Shown: positions 35,426 through 43,524 of the stretch, piece by piece
Numbering within the stretch: the first letter of the stretch is position 1
Layout of the letters: the number at the start of each line of letters is the position of its first letter
NCBI RefSeq assembly: GCF_009746565.1
Contig: NZ_WRPN01000008.1
Coordinates: forward strand, 1-64,000
Source: Mariniflexile maritimum
GTDB taxonomy: Bacteria > Bacteroidota > Bacteroidia > Flavobacteriales > Flavobacteriaceae
Reading direction: 5' to 3'
Length of the DNA: 64,000 nt
The notes under the pieces: generated by a model
Told to the model about the DNA's origin: nothing
The model's input: the letters and a program-made list of their open reading frames with translations, nothing else
Database searches by the model: none
Program-made: the position numbers and the translations under genes

Positions 35426-36883
35426 TTAATCTAAAGTGATGTTTTCAATGCGTTTGATGCCATTTCTGTTCAATACAACTCGGTACCGGTAATACACTTC
35501 GCCTTTTGCGGTAAAATATTTTTGAACAATATTGATGTGATAAACCTTATTTGCAAATTTTGAATAAACCGCCCCTTTTTTTACCAAGATATAATCTTTT
35601 TTTGGGTCGTCCATATATTGGATAAAGCGATGAAAGTTTAAGCGCGTAATGTCGGTTAGCCCCGAAATATTATTGTTGGAAAGGTCGCTTCCAAATTTAT
35701 CAGGAAATAGCACGATTTTCTTTTTATACTGAATAATGTGCTCTTTTAGGGCTTTGGCCTCAATATCGATAATCTGGTTTTGCAATCTTAATTTTCTAAC
35801 CTCTGGATCCAATTTTTTAAAGGGAACAAACCCAAAGCTTTCTTTAAAAAGGCCTATTTTTTTGTCTAGCGAATTGATTATTTTAATTTTATAATCATAA
35901 AAAAAACTGTTTGACCTGCTTATAAATAAAGCGCTAACCGTTCCTTTAATTCTATCTTTTAGCATGTAGCTTACCACCAATGCTATAAAAAAAGGTGTGG
36001 TAAAGTTGCCATAATTTTGCTGAAAATAAAAAGCGATTCCCGTAGAGAAAATCATGGCTAAACCAGCAGCTAAGGCCAGTAGGGTTTGCTCGTAAACGGC
36101 ACCGTCCTTTCTAACATCCTGGTTTAAAAAGAAAACACTTTCAATGTATTTTTTTAGTTGGTTCCGCCTGTACAATAGCTCTTCGGCATTAAGGTTTTTG
36201 TCCTTTGGCGAACCATAATCTTGTTGCTTTTTATACTTTTGCTCGTAGTTTATTAGGCTAATAATATCGATAAGGTCTTCTTTTGCATTTAATTTTTTTT
36301 CAAATAGCATGTATAAATGCATAAGCTCCAATTCTACGGCATTGCTCATGTATTCATCTGCAAATAATACCACTTTTTTATGGTGTTCTTTTATGTTTGA
36401 AGCCATTACCTTAGCAACCAACAACCTAAATTCAGTAAGCACCTTCGTTATCTTATTTAAAAATAGTTGAATGTTTTCCTTGTTTATGGCGTGTGAACTT
36501 AAAAGAATTTGTGTTTCCTGTTTTAATAAATTGTTATAGGTTGAAGCTAGCATTTTTATATGCTGTTCAAACAATAGCCTGTTTTTTTCATCTTTATTTT
36601 GGATATAGGTTTCTGTTTTTTCAACTGTTTTTTTCAGAAGCGATTTTTTGCCATTACTTAATTCGTCTAAATTGGTGTAGTTGATATCGTATTTTAAAAA
36701 TAACCTAACATCATTGTAAAATTTGGTTTTTGGATATTTGCTTTCGTTAATGTTTAACGTATTCGGGAAGAAAATATAGGTAATGGTGGTATATTCCGAT
36801 ACCTTTTTTTTAGAAAGAATATCGTAGGCTACTTCGATGACCGCAGAAAATTTATCGTGTATTTCTATTGATTTTTTAAGCAT
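35426..36883 (-). CDS. Hypothetical protein with two membrane helices
   Basis: The ATG at 36883, eight bases past the SLC13 stop, is the likely start (MLKKSIEIHDKFSAVIEVAY); the longer frame overlaps that gene. About 485 residues: a large helical N-terminal cytoplasmic part, two adjacent membrane helices around residue 265-310 (LALAAGLAMIFSTGIAF, FFIALVVSYML), then a cytoplasmic C-terminal part with beta-rich end. No known domain recognised. Co-transcribed with the SLC13 transporter, so a regulatory or anchoring partner is possible. Confidence 0.75.
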   Translation of the reverse strand: MLKKSIEIHDKFSAVIEVAYDILSKKKVSEYTTITYIFFPNTLNINESKYPKTKFYNDVRLFLKYDINYTNLDELSNGKKSLLKKTVEKTETYIQNKDEKNRLLFEQHIKMLASTYNNLLKQETQILLSSHAINKENIQLFLNKITKVLTEFRLLVAKVMASNIKEHHKKVVLFADEYMSNAVELELMHLYMLFEKKLNAKEDLIDIISLINYEQKYKKQQDYGSPKDKNLNAEELLYRRNQLKKYIESVFFLNQDVRKDGAVYEQTLLALAAGLAMIFSTGIAFYFQQNYGNFTTPFFIALVVSYMLKDRIKGTVSALFISRSNSFFYDYKIKIINSLDKKIGLFKESFGFVPFKKLDPEVRKLRLQNQIIDIEAKALKEHIIQYKKKIVLFPDKFGSDLSNNNISGLTDITRLNFHRFIQYMDDPKKDYILVKKGAVYSKFANKVYHINIVQKYFTAKGEVYYRYRVVLNRNGIKRIENITLD

Positions 36884-36891
36884 ATCTTTAA

Positions 36892-38490
36892 TTAAAACAA
36901 TCCGTTTGGTGTAATGCCCAACCATTTAAAATAGGTCATGGCCATTACAATTGAAACGCCCCACGCTATGAGTTGCATGGTGATACCAAATTTAAAGGTG
37001 TCCGACCAACTATAATGGTCTGTTGAATATAACAACAACGAGGGTTTGCTATTAAAAGGCAGCACATATACATGCTCAATTAACATGGCCACGGGAAATG
37101 CCAAACTCATAATTGGAAAATTGAAACGAATGGCTACACCAATGGCTATAGGAATAAATATCATGGTTCGCATGGTTTTAGATTGCATAAACAATGCGCT
37201 AAAGAGCATAACCCCCGTTAAAATAATATAGAGCATCCAGAACGGGGTGCTTTCACCAAAACCCAAGGTGTCAAAAAAGGCATTAACGGCTATTGAGGGC
37301 AAATCGGTTACGTTAAAACCGGCACCCAGAGTATAAGCTCCTGCCGAGAACAATAGTAAATGCCAAGGAATATCCACTTCATTCCATTTTATAATGCCTA
37401 CGCGGGGCAACAAAGCAACAATAGCTCCCAAAAATGCGACTGCCGTTGGACTAATTCCGTGCCATTTGTCGGTAACCCATAAAAGCAAGATCAGGGCAAA
37501 TATGATAATTGATTTTATTTCATTAAACGAAACCCGACCCATACTGTCCAATTCTTTTTTTAGGCTTTCCATACCGCCTTCAATGTTTGGAACGCGATCT
37601 TCTTTTTTTAATGGGAAGATAATTTTGGTGCCTACAATCCAAGCAATTAACATGAGCGCTAAAGCTACTGGAAAGGCGGCTATCATCCATTCGGAGAAAA
37701 ATATATCGGTTCCTATGGCCCCGGCTATAAGCGAAACGGCCAATAAATTGGCACCGGAACCCGTCATAAACGAAGCGGCACCCATATTAATTTGAAATAA
37801 GTTTTGAAGTATTAAATTCCGGCCCATATTATTCCTGTTGCCTCTGGTGGCGCCATAAACCGCTGCAACAACCATCATAATGGGCAGCAAAATGGCCGCT
37901 TTTGCGGTGGTAGCAGAAATAAATAGCGACAAAACACTGTTTATAACTATAAAACTTATTAAAACCGACGAGGCATTTTTACCAAATTTTAGTATGAACC
38001 ATAAGGCGAACCTTTTGGCTACGCCCGTGGCAACCAGCATACTGGCCAAGATAAACGATAAAATATTAAGCCACATAACGGTATGCCCCAGTTGTGCATA
38101 CGCCACATCTTCGGGCAGAACCGAGGTTAGTACCAAGGCAATAATCAAGATTAAGGATGTAAGGTAATTTGGGATGGCCTCGGTAATCCATAAAATTAAG
38201 GAGGCTGCAAAAATGGCCAACATGGCTTTGTTGCTGTAAATAAACGGTTCCAAACCTATGGCATTATAATTCTTAGCGGCACTTTTGCTTAGGGAGTCCA
38301 CGTTTATATGCTGTAAAAAAGGAATGTCGATAAAAAACAATATCAAAAGAAATGAAATGATAGCCAGTGGAACCCCCACGATGGCCAATATTTTTTCAAA
38401 TTTAGATTTTTCGCTTACCGGAAGTTTTTCCATGCGGTAATTGTGCATATCTAATACATCAAATGCTTCTTTTTTAGATTTTTCTGCCAT
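36892..38490 (-). CDS. SLC13/DASS-family anion:Na+ symporter
   Basis: An inner membrane carrier of about 532 residues with 11-12 helices in the DASS pattern: two inverted halves with SGANLLAVSL and LLFSAGAYTLGAGFNV, and a cytoplasmic polar N-terminus. Family substrates include di- and tricarboxylates, sulfate or phosphate; which one is not visible here. The ATG at 38490 (MAEKSKKEAFDVLD) is preferred over the one seven codons upstream. It lies beyond a hairpin from the phosphate-themed operon and leads into the hypothetical gene at 36883. Confidence 0.88.
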   Translation of the reverse strand: MAEKSKKEAFDVLDMHNYRMEKLPVSEKSKFEKILAIVGVPLAIISFLLILFFIDIPFLQHINVDSLSKSAAKNYNAIGLEPFIYSNKAMLAIFAASLILWITEAIPNYLTSLILIIALVLTSVLPEDVAYAQLGHTVMWLNILSFILASMLVATGVAKRFALWFILKFGKNASSVLISFIVINSVLSLFISATTAKAAILLPIMMVVAAVYGATRGNRNNMGRNLILQNLFQINMGAASFMTGSGANLLAVSLIAGAIGTDIFFSEWMIAAFPVALALMLIAWIVGTKIIFPLKKEDRVPNIEGGMESLKKELDSMGRVSFNEIKSIIIFALILLLWVTDKWHGISPTAVAFLGAIVALLPRVGIIKWNEVDIPWHLLLFSAGAYTLGAGFNVTDLPSIAVNAFFDTLGFGESTPFWMLYIILTGVMLFSALFMQSKTMRTMIFIPIAIGVAIRFNFPIMSLAFPVAMLIEHVYVLPFNSKPSLLLYSTDHYSWSDTFKFGITMQLIAWGVSIVMAMTYFKWLGITPNGLF

Positions 38491-38522
38491 GTTTCGTGTT
38501 TTAATATTCAATAACTGAATGT

Positions 38523-38556
38523 AAGCAGCCCGAATAAAATGCTATTCGGGCTGCTT
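38523..38556 (-). terminator. Hairpin terminator after the CYTH gene
   Basis: AAGCAGCCCGAATA and TATTCGGGCTGCTT are perfectly complementary over 14 pairs with a six-base loop. The T-run (GTTTTT) is on the plus-strand side, so as a minus-strand terminator it is U-poor. It separates the phosphate-themed operon from the SLC13 unit. Confidence 0.65.
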
Positions 38557-38560
38557 GTTT

Positions 38561-39031
38561 TTACCAATTCTTAAAGGGGTTTTTCATTAACATAGAGTTG
38601 AAATATTTCACATCGCCCGTAACTTCTTCACCCAACCACTCTGGTTTTTTAAAGTTTTCTTCTTCTGAAGCTAATTCTACTTCTGCTACAACCAAACCTT
38701 CATTGTCGCCATAAAACTCATCAACCTCAAACGTATGGTCGCCCGATTTTACGTTAAAACGTGTTTTATCAATAACACCGGGTTCGCATATTTTTAACAG
38801 TTCGTTTACTTCTTCCACAGGGATTTCTTTTTCCCACTCGTAGCGCGATGCGCCCGATGCATTGCCTATGCCTTTAATGGTAATGAAACCTTGGTCGCCT
38901 TTTATGCGAATGCGTACCGTTCTTTCGGGAACGGACGATAAATAGCCTTGTGTAATTCGCATTTTGTGTACTGCTTCTTGTTTAAAAGCGTCGCTTTTAA
39001 CCAAAAATTTTCGTTCTATCTCTTGTGCCAT
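38561..39031 (-). CDS. CYTH-domain triphosphatase/adenylate-cyclase-like protein
   Basis: The 156-residue protein has the CYTH N-terminal signature EIERKFLV (ExExK) and the tunnel residues RIRIKGDQGFITIKG, KTRFNV, FEVDEFYGDNEGLVVAEVEL. Bacterial proteins of this class (YgiF/NeuTTM types) mostly hydrolyse inorganic triphosphate with Mg2+ or Mn2+; a few make cAMP. Triphosphatase is the better guess and fits the phosphate operon around it. It lies two bases after a second CYTH-like gene. Confidence 0.88.
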   Translation of the reverse strand: MAQEIERKFLVKSDAFKQEAVHKMRITQGYLSSVPERTVRIRIKGDQGFITIKGIGNASGASRYEWEKEIPVEEVNELLKICEPGVIDKTRFNVKSGDHTFEVDEFYGDNEGLVVAEVELASEEENFKKPEWLGEEVTGDVKYFNSMLMKNPFKNW

Positions 39032-39033
39032 AA

Positions 39034-39675
39034 TTAATTTGCTAAGGGTTTATTAATCCAACCTATTACTCTTTTAATTGCCTGCAAATAGTTGATGTTT
39101 TCTACGCCTTCTAGTTTACAATCTGCAATTGTTTTTTTAATATCCTCTATTTCAGTGGATTCGGAATTGATGGTTACAATTTTTGCACCGTTAATCAATA
39201 CGTTTCCTACTTCGCACAGGGTATTGTTTACCATGTAGCCAAAACGTTGCTTGTAAACGCGCACGCGCTGTAAATCTGGGTGCGCATCGATTAGGGCCAA
39301 AAATTCCTCAACGGTATAGGTGTTTTTTGCTAGCTCTGGTATTTTTACCTGAAACGCAGGGAACACCTCGTTTAATAATACTTCTTTGGAAATAGGAAAT
39401 TCGCCTTTCATTAAAGGGTTCCATTGCTCTAGGCCATCAACGGTTTGTACATAGGTTTTGATGTCCATTTTGCCATCGCGTAATTTGGTGTTGTTGATGT
39501 CGTTGGCTTTTGACATGATATAAATCTCTTCCGATTCCCGCTCCCAAACTTTTTCTGGGATTGGCACCGAAAATCTGGACATCCGTTTTGCTGATTCATC
39601 AAAATTCTGTCCAAAACTTCTAAACTCAAAACGGGGTTTAGATATTTCGCCTATTTGCATTTCTGGTTTTGTCAT
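39034..39675 (-). CDS. CYTH-like protein, divergent
   Basis: A 213-residue protein with a CYTH-like beginning, PRFEFRSFGQNFDES, then EEIYIMSKANDINNTKLRDGKMDIKTYV, echoing the tunnel strands of the true CYTH protein next door. The catalytic ExExK is altered (here RFEFRSF), so activity is uncertain. Two bases separate it from the downstream CYTH gene. The close pairing suggests a heteromeric partner or a diverged duplicate. Confidence 0.65.
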   Translation of the reverse strand: MTKPEMQIGEISKPRFEFRSFGQNFDESAKRMSRFSVPIPEKVWERESEEIYIMSKANDINNTKLRDGKMDIKTYVQTVDGLEQWNPLMKGEFPISKEVLLNEVFPAFQVKIPELAKNTYTVEEFLALIDAHPDLQRVRVYKQRFGYMVNNTLCEVGNVLINGAKIVTINSESTEIEDIKKTIADCKLEGVENINYLQAIKRVIGWINKPLAN

Positions 39676-39694
39676 TGTTATTTATTATTAATTA

Positions 39695-40447
39695 TTAATC
39701 GGGTTTTTTGAATATGTACAGTTTTGCCTCGGCATCACTTACCACATAAATTTTATCGTAACTAACCGCAATCCCTTCAGCTTTAGTAACATTAATAGGG
39801 TAGCTTTCAATTAATTTCCCCATAAGGTTACATTTGTTGATGGTTTTGTTTTGGTCGCTTACAATCCATAAATTGTTGGTGGCACTTTCGTGGAAAATCC
39901 CTGAATAATCGGAGGCAAAATTTAATGCTACCGAAGATAAAATAGTATAATCGGGCCTTAACCGGATTAACAATCCCGGATCTTTTTCATTTAAAACAAA
40001 TACCGTTTGGTCGTTTGTGTTATATGCCACACCTTCCAAACCACTATTGGCATCGGTGTTTTTGTAGTCTATTTTATGTTTGAAATAATTGCCCGTTACC
40101 ATATCATATTCCACAACTTCTTTTGTTCGTTCTTCAACAACCAATAGTTTAGTATTGGATACTACGGAAATACCTTCCAAATCATTTCCAGTATATCCAA
40201 AAGTTTGAAGTACGTTTCCAATGGTGGATAATTTGTATATTTTATTGGAATTATCGCTAACGGTATATAACACGGTGCCTTCGCTGTTAATGGCCAAACC
40301 CGAAGGTTCCAAAACATTTAGTTTGTAACTTGCCACTAATTCCAACTTACTGTTTGTTGTTTCCTGAGCATCATTTTTACTACATGATGCTACCAAAAAT
40401 AGCAGCAACAACACGGGCATCCAGACTATTTTTTTTAAATGTTTCAT
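39695..40447 (-). CDS. SdiA-regulated-like beta-propeller lipoprotein
   Basis: The 250-residue product has a lipoprotein signal (MPVLLLLFLVASC, Cys22) followed by six-bladed-propeller repeats of the SdiA-regulated family (PF06977): LEPSGLAINSEGTVLYTVSD, GNDLEGISVVSNTKLLVVEE, NSGLEGVAYNTNDQTVFVLN. This fold is close to phytase-like esterases. The mature protein sits on the periplasmic or outer surface. A phosphoester-related role is suggested by the operon but not shown by residues. Confidence 0.8.
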   Translation of the reverse strand: MKHLKKIVWMPVLLLLFLVASCSKNDAQETTNSKLELVASYKLNVLEPSGLAINSEGTVLYTVSDNSNKIYKLSTIGNVLQTFGYTGNDLEGISVVSNTKLLVVEERTKEVVEYDMVTGNYFKHKIDYKNTDANSGLEGVAYNTNDQTVFVLNEKDPGLLIRLRPDYTILSSVALNFASDYSGIFHESATNNLWIVSDQNKTINKCNLMGKLIESYPINVTKAEGIAVSYDKIYVVSDAEAKLYIFKKPD

Positions 40448-40498
40448 GTTTAAAAGTAGCTATTAACTGGTTTGTAAGCACTATGCGGGCATTTTTTA

Positions 40499-40534
40499 AT
40501 TAAACCGCAATCATTTAACAATTGCGGTTTAATT
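40499..40534 (-). terminator. Hairpin between LTD gene and propeller gene
   Basis: AATTAAACCGCAAT and ATTGCGGTTTAATT are perfectly complementary with an eight-to-nine-base loop. No clean U-run follows on the minus strand, so termination may be partial and genes downstream could still be read through. Confidence 0.55.
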
Positions 40535-40551
40535 CAACATTCACAATAAAA

Positions 40552-42105
40552 CTAATTATTGGTAGTGCCTTTTGTTTCGGCTGTTGGAACCACCCATTTA
40601 GCGGCGCCATCTAGTTTTCGGGCCACCAAAGGAATACCGGGCCAATTATCTTTTAATAATTGGTCTATCGTAACATCGGAAGCGTTTACCAAAGTAATAT
40701 CTTCACCTGAGCTTGAAATACCAAATTGTCCTTGAGGCGATCCGCTTCCGGTTTCAATTACAAAAAAGCCTTTTGCAGCAATGGTTGTTCCGCTAGGGAT
40801 GCTATAAGCAGCCGCGATACCTCCTGAATCATAAATTTTGTAACCGCCAATATTTATGGGTGCATTGGTAGCGTTGTAAAGTTCAATATAATCAAATGGA
40901 GTGCCTGATGCCTGTATTTCGTTTATAACCAATTGGTTTAATATGGCCAAAGGCGCCACCTTAACAAAAGGCCATGTTGAAGCTACATCGTGGTTAAATG
41001 CACTGGTAACAACGCCATTGGTTACCACTTCTTCTGGGAAATAGGTTCTTAAACCAGCATTGTCCTCGGCTCGTAGGTAATAACTTATTTTTGTATTGTT
41101 TGCTTGCCCCGGAACGGTACCTGTAAAGGTGATATTATCGGTTGTGCTAAGGGTAACGGTTAGTTTGGTAGTGGCCAAGGCATCGTTTAAAACATAATAC
41201 AACCTAACTTCTTTTACGCCGGTTTTATCGTTTGTTTTTACGGTGAAAACCATGGGTTCATCTTCGGCTGGGTTTTCATTTGAAATTCCAACAGAAACAA
41301 ACTGGGGTTTACCGTTCGCAACCGTTAAACTGGCCTTGGTAGTTGGCGCTGTTTCTGGGAAATAGCTTTTTTTAGCCGTTTCATCGGTGGCAACAACATA
41401 ATATTTTACGGCAGTATCGCTCACTAACGCCGGAATTCTGTAAGTATATTCACCATTGCCTATGGGCGCCATTTCAACAATAGAAGCCACCGAACCAATT
41501 TCTAGGTATAATTTAACATCTCTAATACCATCTGCATCGGATGCGGATACTTTATAATCAAAATATGAATTGTCATCCAAAGCAGGAATCAATTGCGCAT
41601 TGATAATGGGCACTGTGTTCACATTGCTATTTGCTTTTGCTTTGGAAGGACTTTGAACAACCCACACATCGCCACCATCAATTTCCCTTCCATAGGTTAA
41701 GCCTACTTGGGCAGACATATCTGGTGTTGTGATTTGATCTATAACCTCACCACTGGCATTGTATAGCGTTATTTTTTCGCCACCTGATGATATTTTAAAA
41801 TTGGTCGATACATTGGGTACGTTTGAATCGTCGCAATCAAAAGTAACAAAACCACCTGCGGGAATTGTAAGATTATCAATTTTCCATTCCTGACTGTTAT
41901 CTGCCAGTTTATAGCCAGATAAATCGATGCTTTCCGTTCCTTGGTTATGCAGTTCGATCCAGTCTGGAGTGCCCGTTGACATAATTTCGTTTAATTTTAC
42001 CGGAGTCGTAACTACTGGTCCGGAATCATCTTGAAGTACCTCGTCTTCTACACAGCTTATTATTGAAAATAAGGCTATCACTAATAAATATTTTAAATTT
42101 TTCAT
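40552..42105 (-). CDS. Lipoprotein with two lamin-tail domains
   Basis: The 517-residue surface lipoprotein (signal LLVIALFSIISC, Cys18) has a lamin-tail domain at each end: about 38-160 (LNEIMSTGTPDWIELHNQG) and 390-517 (LVINEIQASGTPFDYIELYN). Between them are two Ig-like regions. Such proteins are found beside surface nucleases and phosphatases in Bacteroidota. No catalytic residues are visible, so a binding or scaffold role is likely. It lies 20 bases after the porin gene. Confidence 0.85.
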   Translation of the reverse strand: MKNLKYLLVIALFSIISCVEDEVLQDDSGPVVTTPVKLNEIMSTGTPDWIELHNQGTESIDLSGYKLADNSQEWKIDNLTIPAGGFVTFDCDDSNVPNVSTNFKISSGGEKITLYNASGEVIDQITTPDMSAQVGLTYGREIDGGDVWVVQSPSKAKANSNVNTVPIINAQLIPALDDNSYFDYKVSASDADGIRDVKLYLEIGSVASIVEMAPIGNGEYTYRIPALVSDTAVKYYVVATDETAKKSYFPETAPTTKASLTVANGKPQFVSVGISNENPAEDEPMVFTVKTNDKTGVKEVRLYYVLNDALATTKLTVTLSTTDNITFTGTVPGQANNTKISYYLRAEDNAGLRTYFPEEVVTNGVVTSAFNHDVASTWPFVKVAPLAILNQLVINEIQASGTPFDYIELYNATNAPINIGGYKIYDSGGIAAAYSIPSGTTIAAKGFFVIETGSGSPQGQFGISSSGEDITLVNASDVTIDQLLKDNWPGIPLVARKLDGAAKWVVPTAETKGTTNN

Positions 42106-42125
42106 TTTAATCTGTCTTTAAATTA

Positions 42126-43493
42126 TTAAAAATCAATTTCCATTCTCAATGCCAACATGCCAAAATCATCGCCCGCGTTTCCTTTGGTTTCCACCGCTGC
42201 TGCAGGGTCTTTGGTCAAGTTTCCATTAATATCATGGCCAATGTACAGTTTTCCTTTGCCGTTGGCATAGCGGTCATGGTTGTTATAGCTATAGTTCAAC
42301 ATGAATTTCACATTAGGGTTTACGTGATAGTTTAAGCCCACAGTATAGCCTTCAGCCGAACCTCCGTATATGCCGGCATCCATATCGTTGGCATCAACAT
42401 AATCATATCGAAGCGCTACTTCTAAATCGCCGTATTTTTTTCCTCTGGTAATACGGGTATATTCGCCATCGGCAGCGTTGTAATTGTATTTTCCACCAAA
42501 AAGCAAATAGCCAGATTGCATGTAAAAACCATTCAAATTAATGCTCGATAAGGCACCCATTCTGTTAATGTTCACGTTTCGGTATTCACCTTGAAACATC
42601 CATCCTTTATAAGAACCAGCCAATTCTAAGCCCAACAGGTTCATATTGTCAACATTCAAAATATCATCGGTATCGATATATTTTTTCCTATTGATAGACG
42701 TGTTTGAACGTGTGCTGAACCGGTAAGAATCTGGTACTTCTGCGGTTGTTTTGGGTGTTCTGTAAGATGCGGCAACCCCTAAGTGAAGCACCTTTTCATC
42801 ATCTAAAATGGGTCGGTATGCAGCTCGTCCTGTAAGTGAATAGCCTTCATCCTTACCTAAATCCTTATTGGCATCTTGCGAAAACGTAACTTCTTCCAGC
42901 TCGCCAACCGTATTAAAATGCACGCCACCTGTTAATAGATACCTGTCATTGGCATAGTGTAACTGGACACCCAAATGACGTGAAGGATCTAATTTTGATG
43001 AATACGAACGTTCCAAAAACATAAGGTAACGCGAGGTGGTAAGGGTTTCCATTCCAAAACTTTCCCTAAAATGGCCCGCTTTAATGTTGAAGTTTCCCGA
43101 ATCGAAGGTGTATTTTAAATACGCATCTTTAAGTTCTAGGGCAGAACCGGCAAAATCAACATCTACTTCGCCATACCAATTGTTCCACATTACTGCTTTG
43201 ATGGCAAATCTGGCCCTTCGGATGGTTACGCCATTTCCTATGGGGTTTAAGGCTTTATTTGAAAAAACGGCCCCATCAAAATAAACCCTGTTATCGAACC
43301 AAAAGGCATAACTGTTGTCTTTTGAGGTGAACTTTAAAAAGCCGTCCTGCGATTCTCCGCTAAGGCTTAAAGCAGAAACTTCCTGCCCGTATTGGTTTAC
43401 TTTTACGGAATCCTTCTGTTTCGTTTCTTGAGCATTTAACCCGATATTGTAAAGGATTAATGCTACCGCTAGTGTGTGAAGTTTAATTTTCAT
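42126..43493 (-). CDS. Phosphate-selective porin (OprO/OprP family)
   Basis: The ATG at 43493 starts a signal peptide (IKLHTLAVALILYNIGLNA); the frame opens 21 bases upstream. The mature 430-odd residues form a beta barrel of the PF07396 class: GVTIRRARFAIKAVMWNNW, LKDAYLKYTFDSGNFNIKAG, HFRESFGMETLTTSRYLMF. OprP-type pores are trimers that pass phosphate or polyphosphate across the outer membrane. Its position between the phosphate permease and the lipoproteins supports that substrate. Confidence 0.92.
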   Translation of the reverse strand: MKIKLHTLAVALILYNIGLNAQETKQKDSVKVNQYGQEVSALSLSGESQDGFLKFTSKDNSYAFWFDNRVYFDGAVFSNKALNPIGNGVTIRRARFAIKAVMWNNWYGEVDVDFAGSALELKDAYLKYTFDSGNFNIKAGHFRESFGMETLTTSRYLMFLERSYSSKLDPSRHLGVQLHYANDRYLLTGGVHFNTVGELEEVTFSQDANKDLGKDEGYSLTGRAAYRPILDDEKVLHLGVAASYRTPKTTAEVPDSYRFSTRSNTSINRKKYIDTDDILNVDNMNLLGLELAGSYKGWMFQGEYRNVNINRMGALSSINLNGFYMQSGYLLFGGKYNYNAADGEYTRITRGKKYGDLEVALRYDYVDANDMDAGIYGGSAEGYTVGLNYHVNPNVKFMLNYSYNNHDRYANGKGKLYIGHDINGNLTKDPAAAVETKGNAGDDFGMLALRMEIDF

Positions 43494-43524
43494 TTTATTT
43501 AATTTATGGTTCATATTTAATCGT

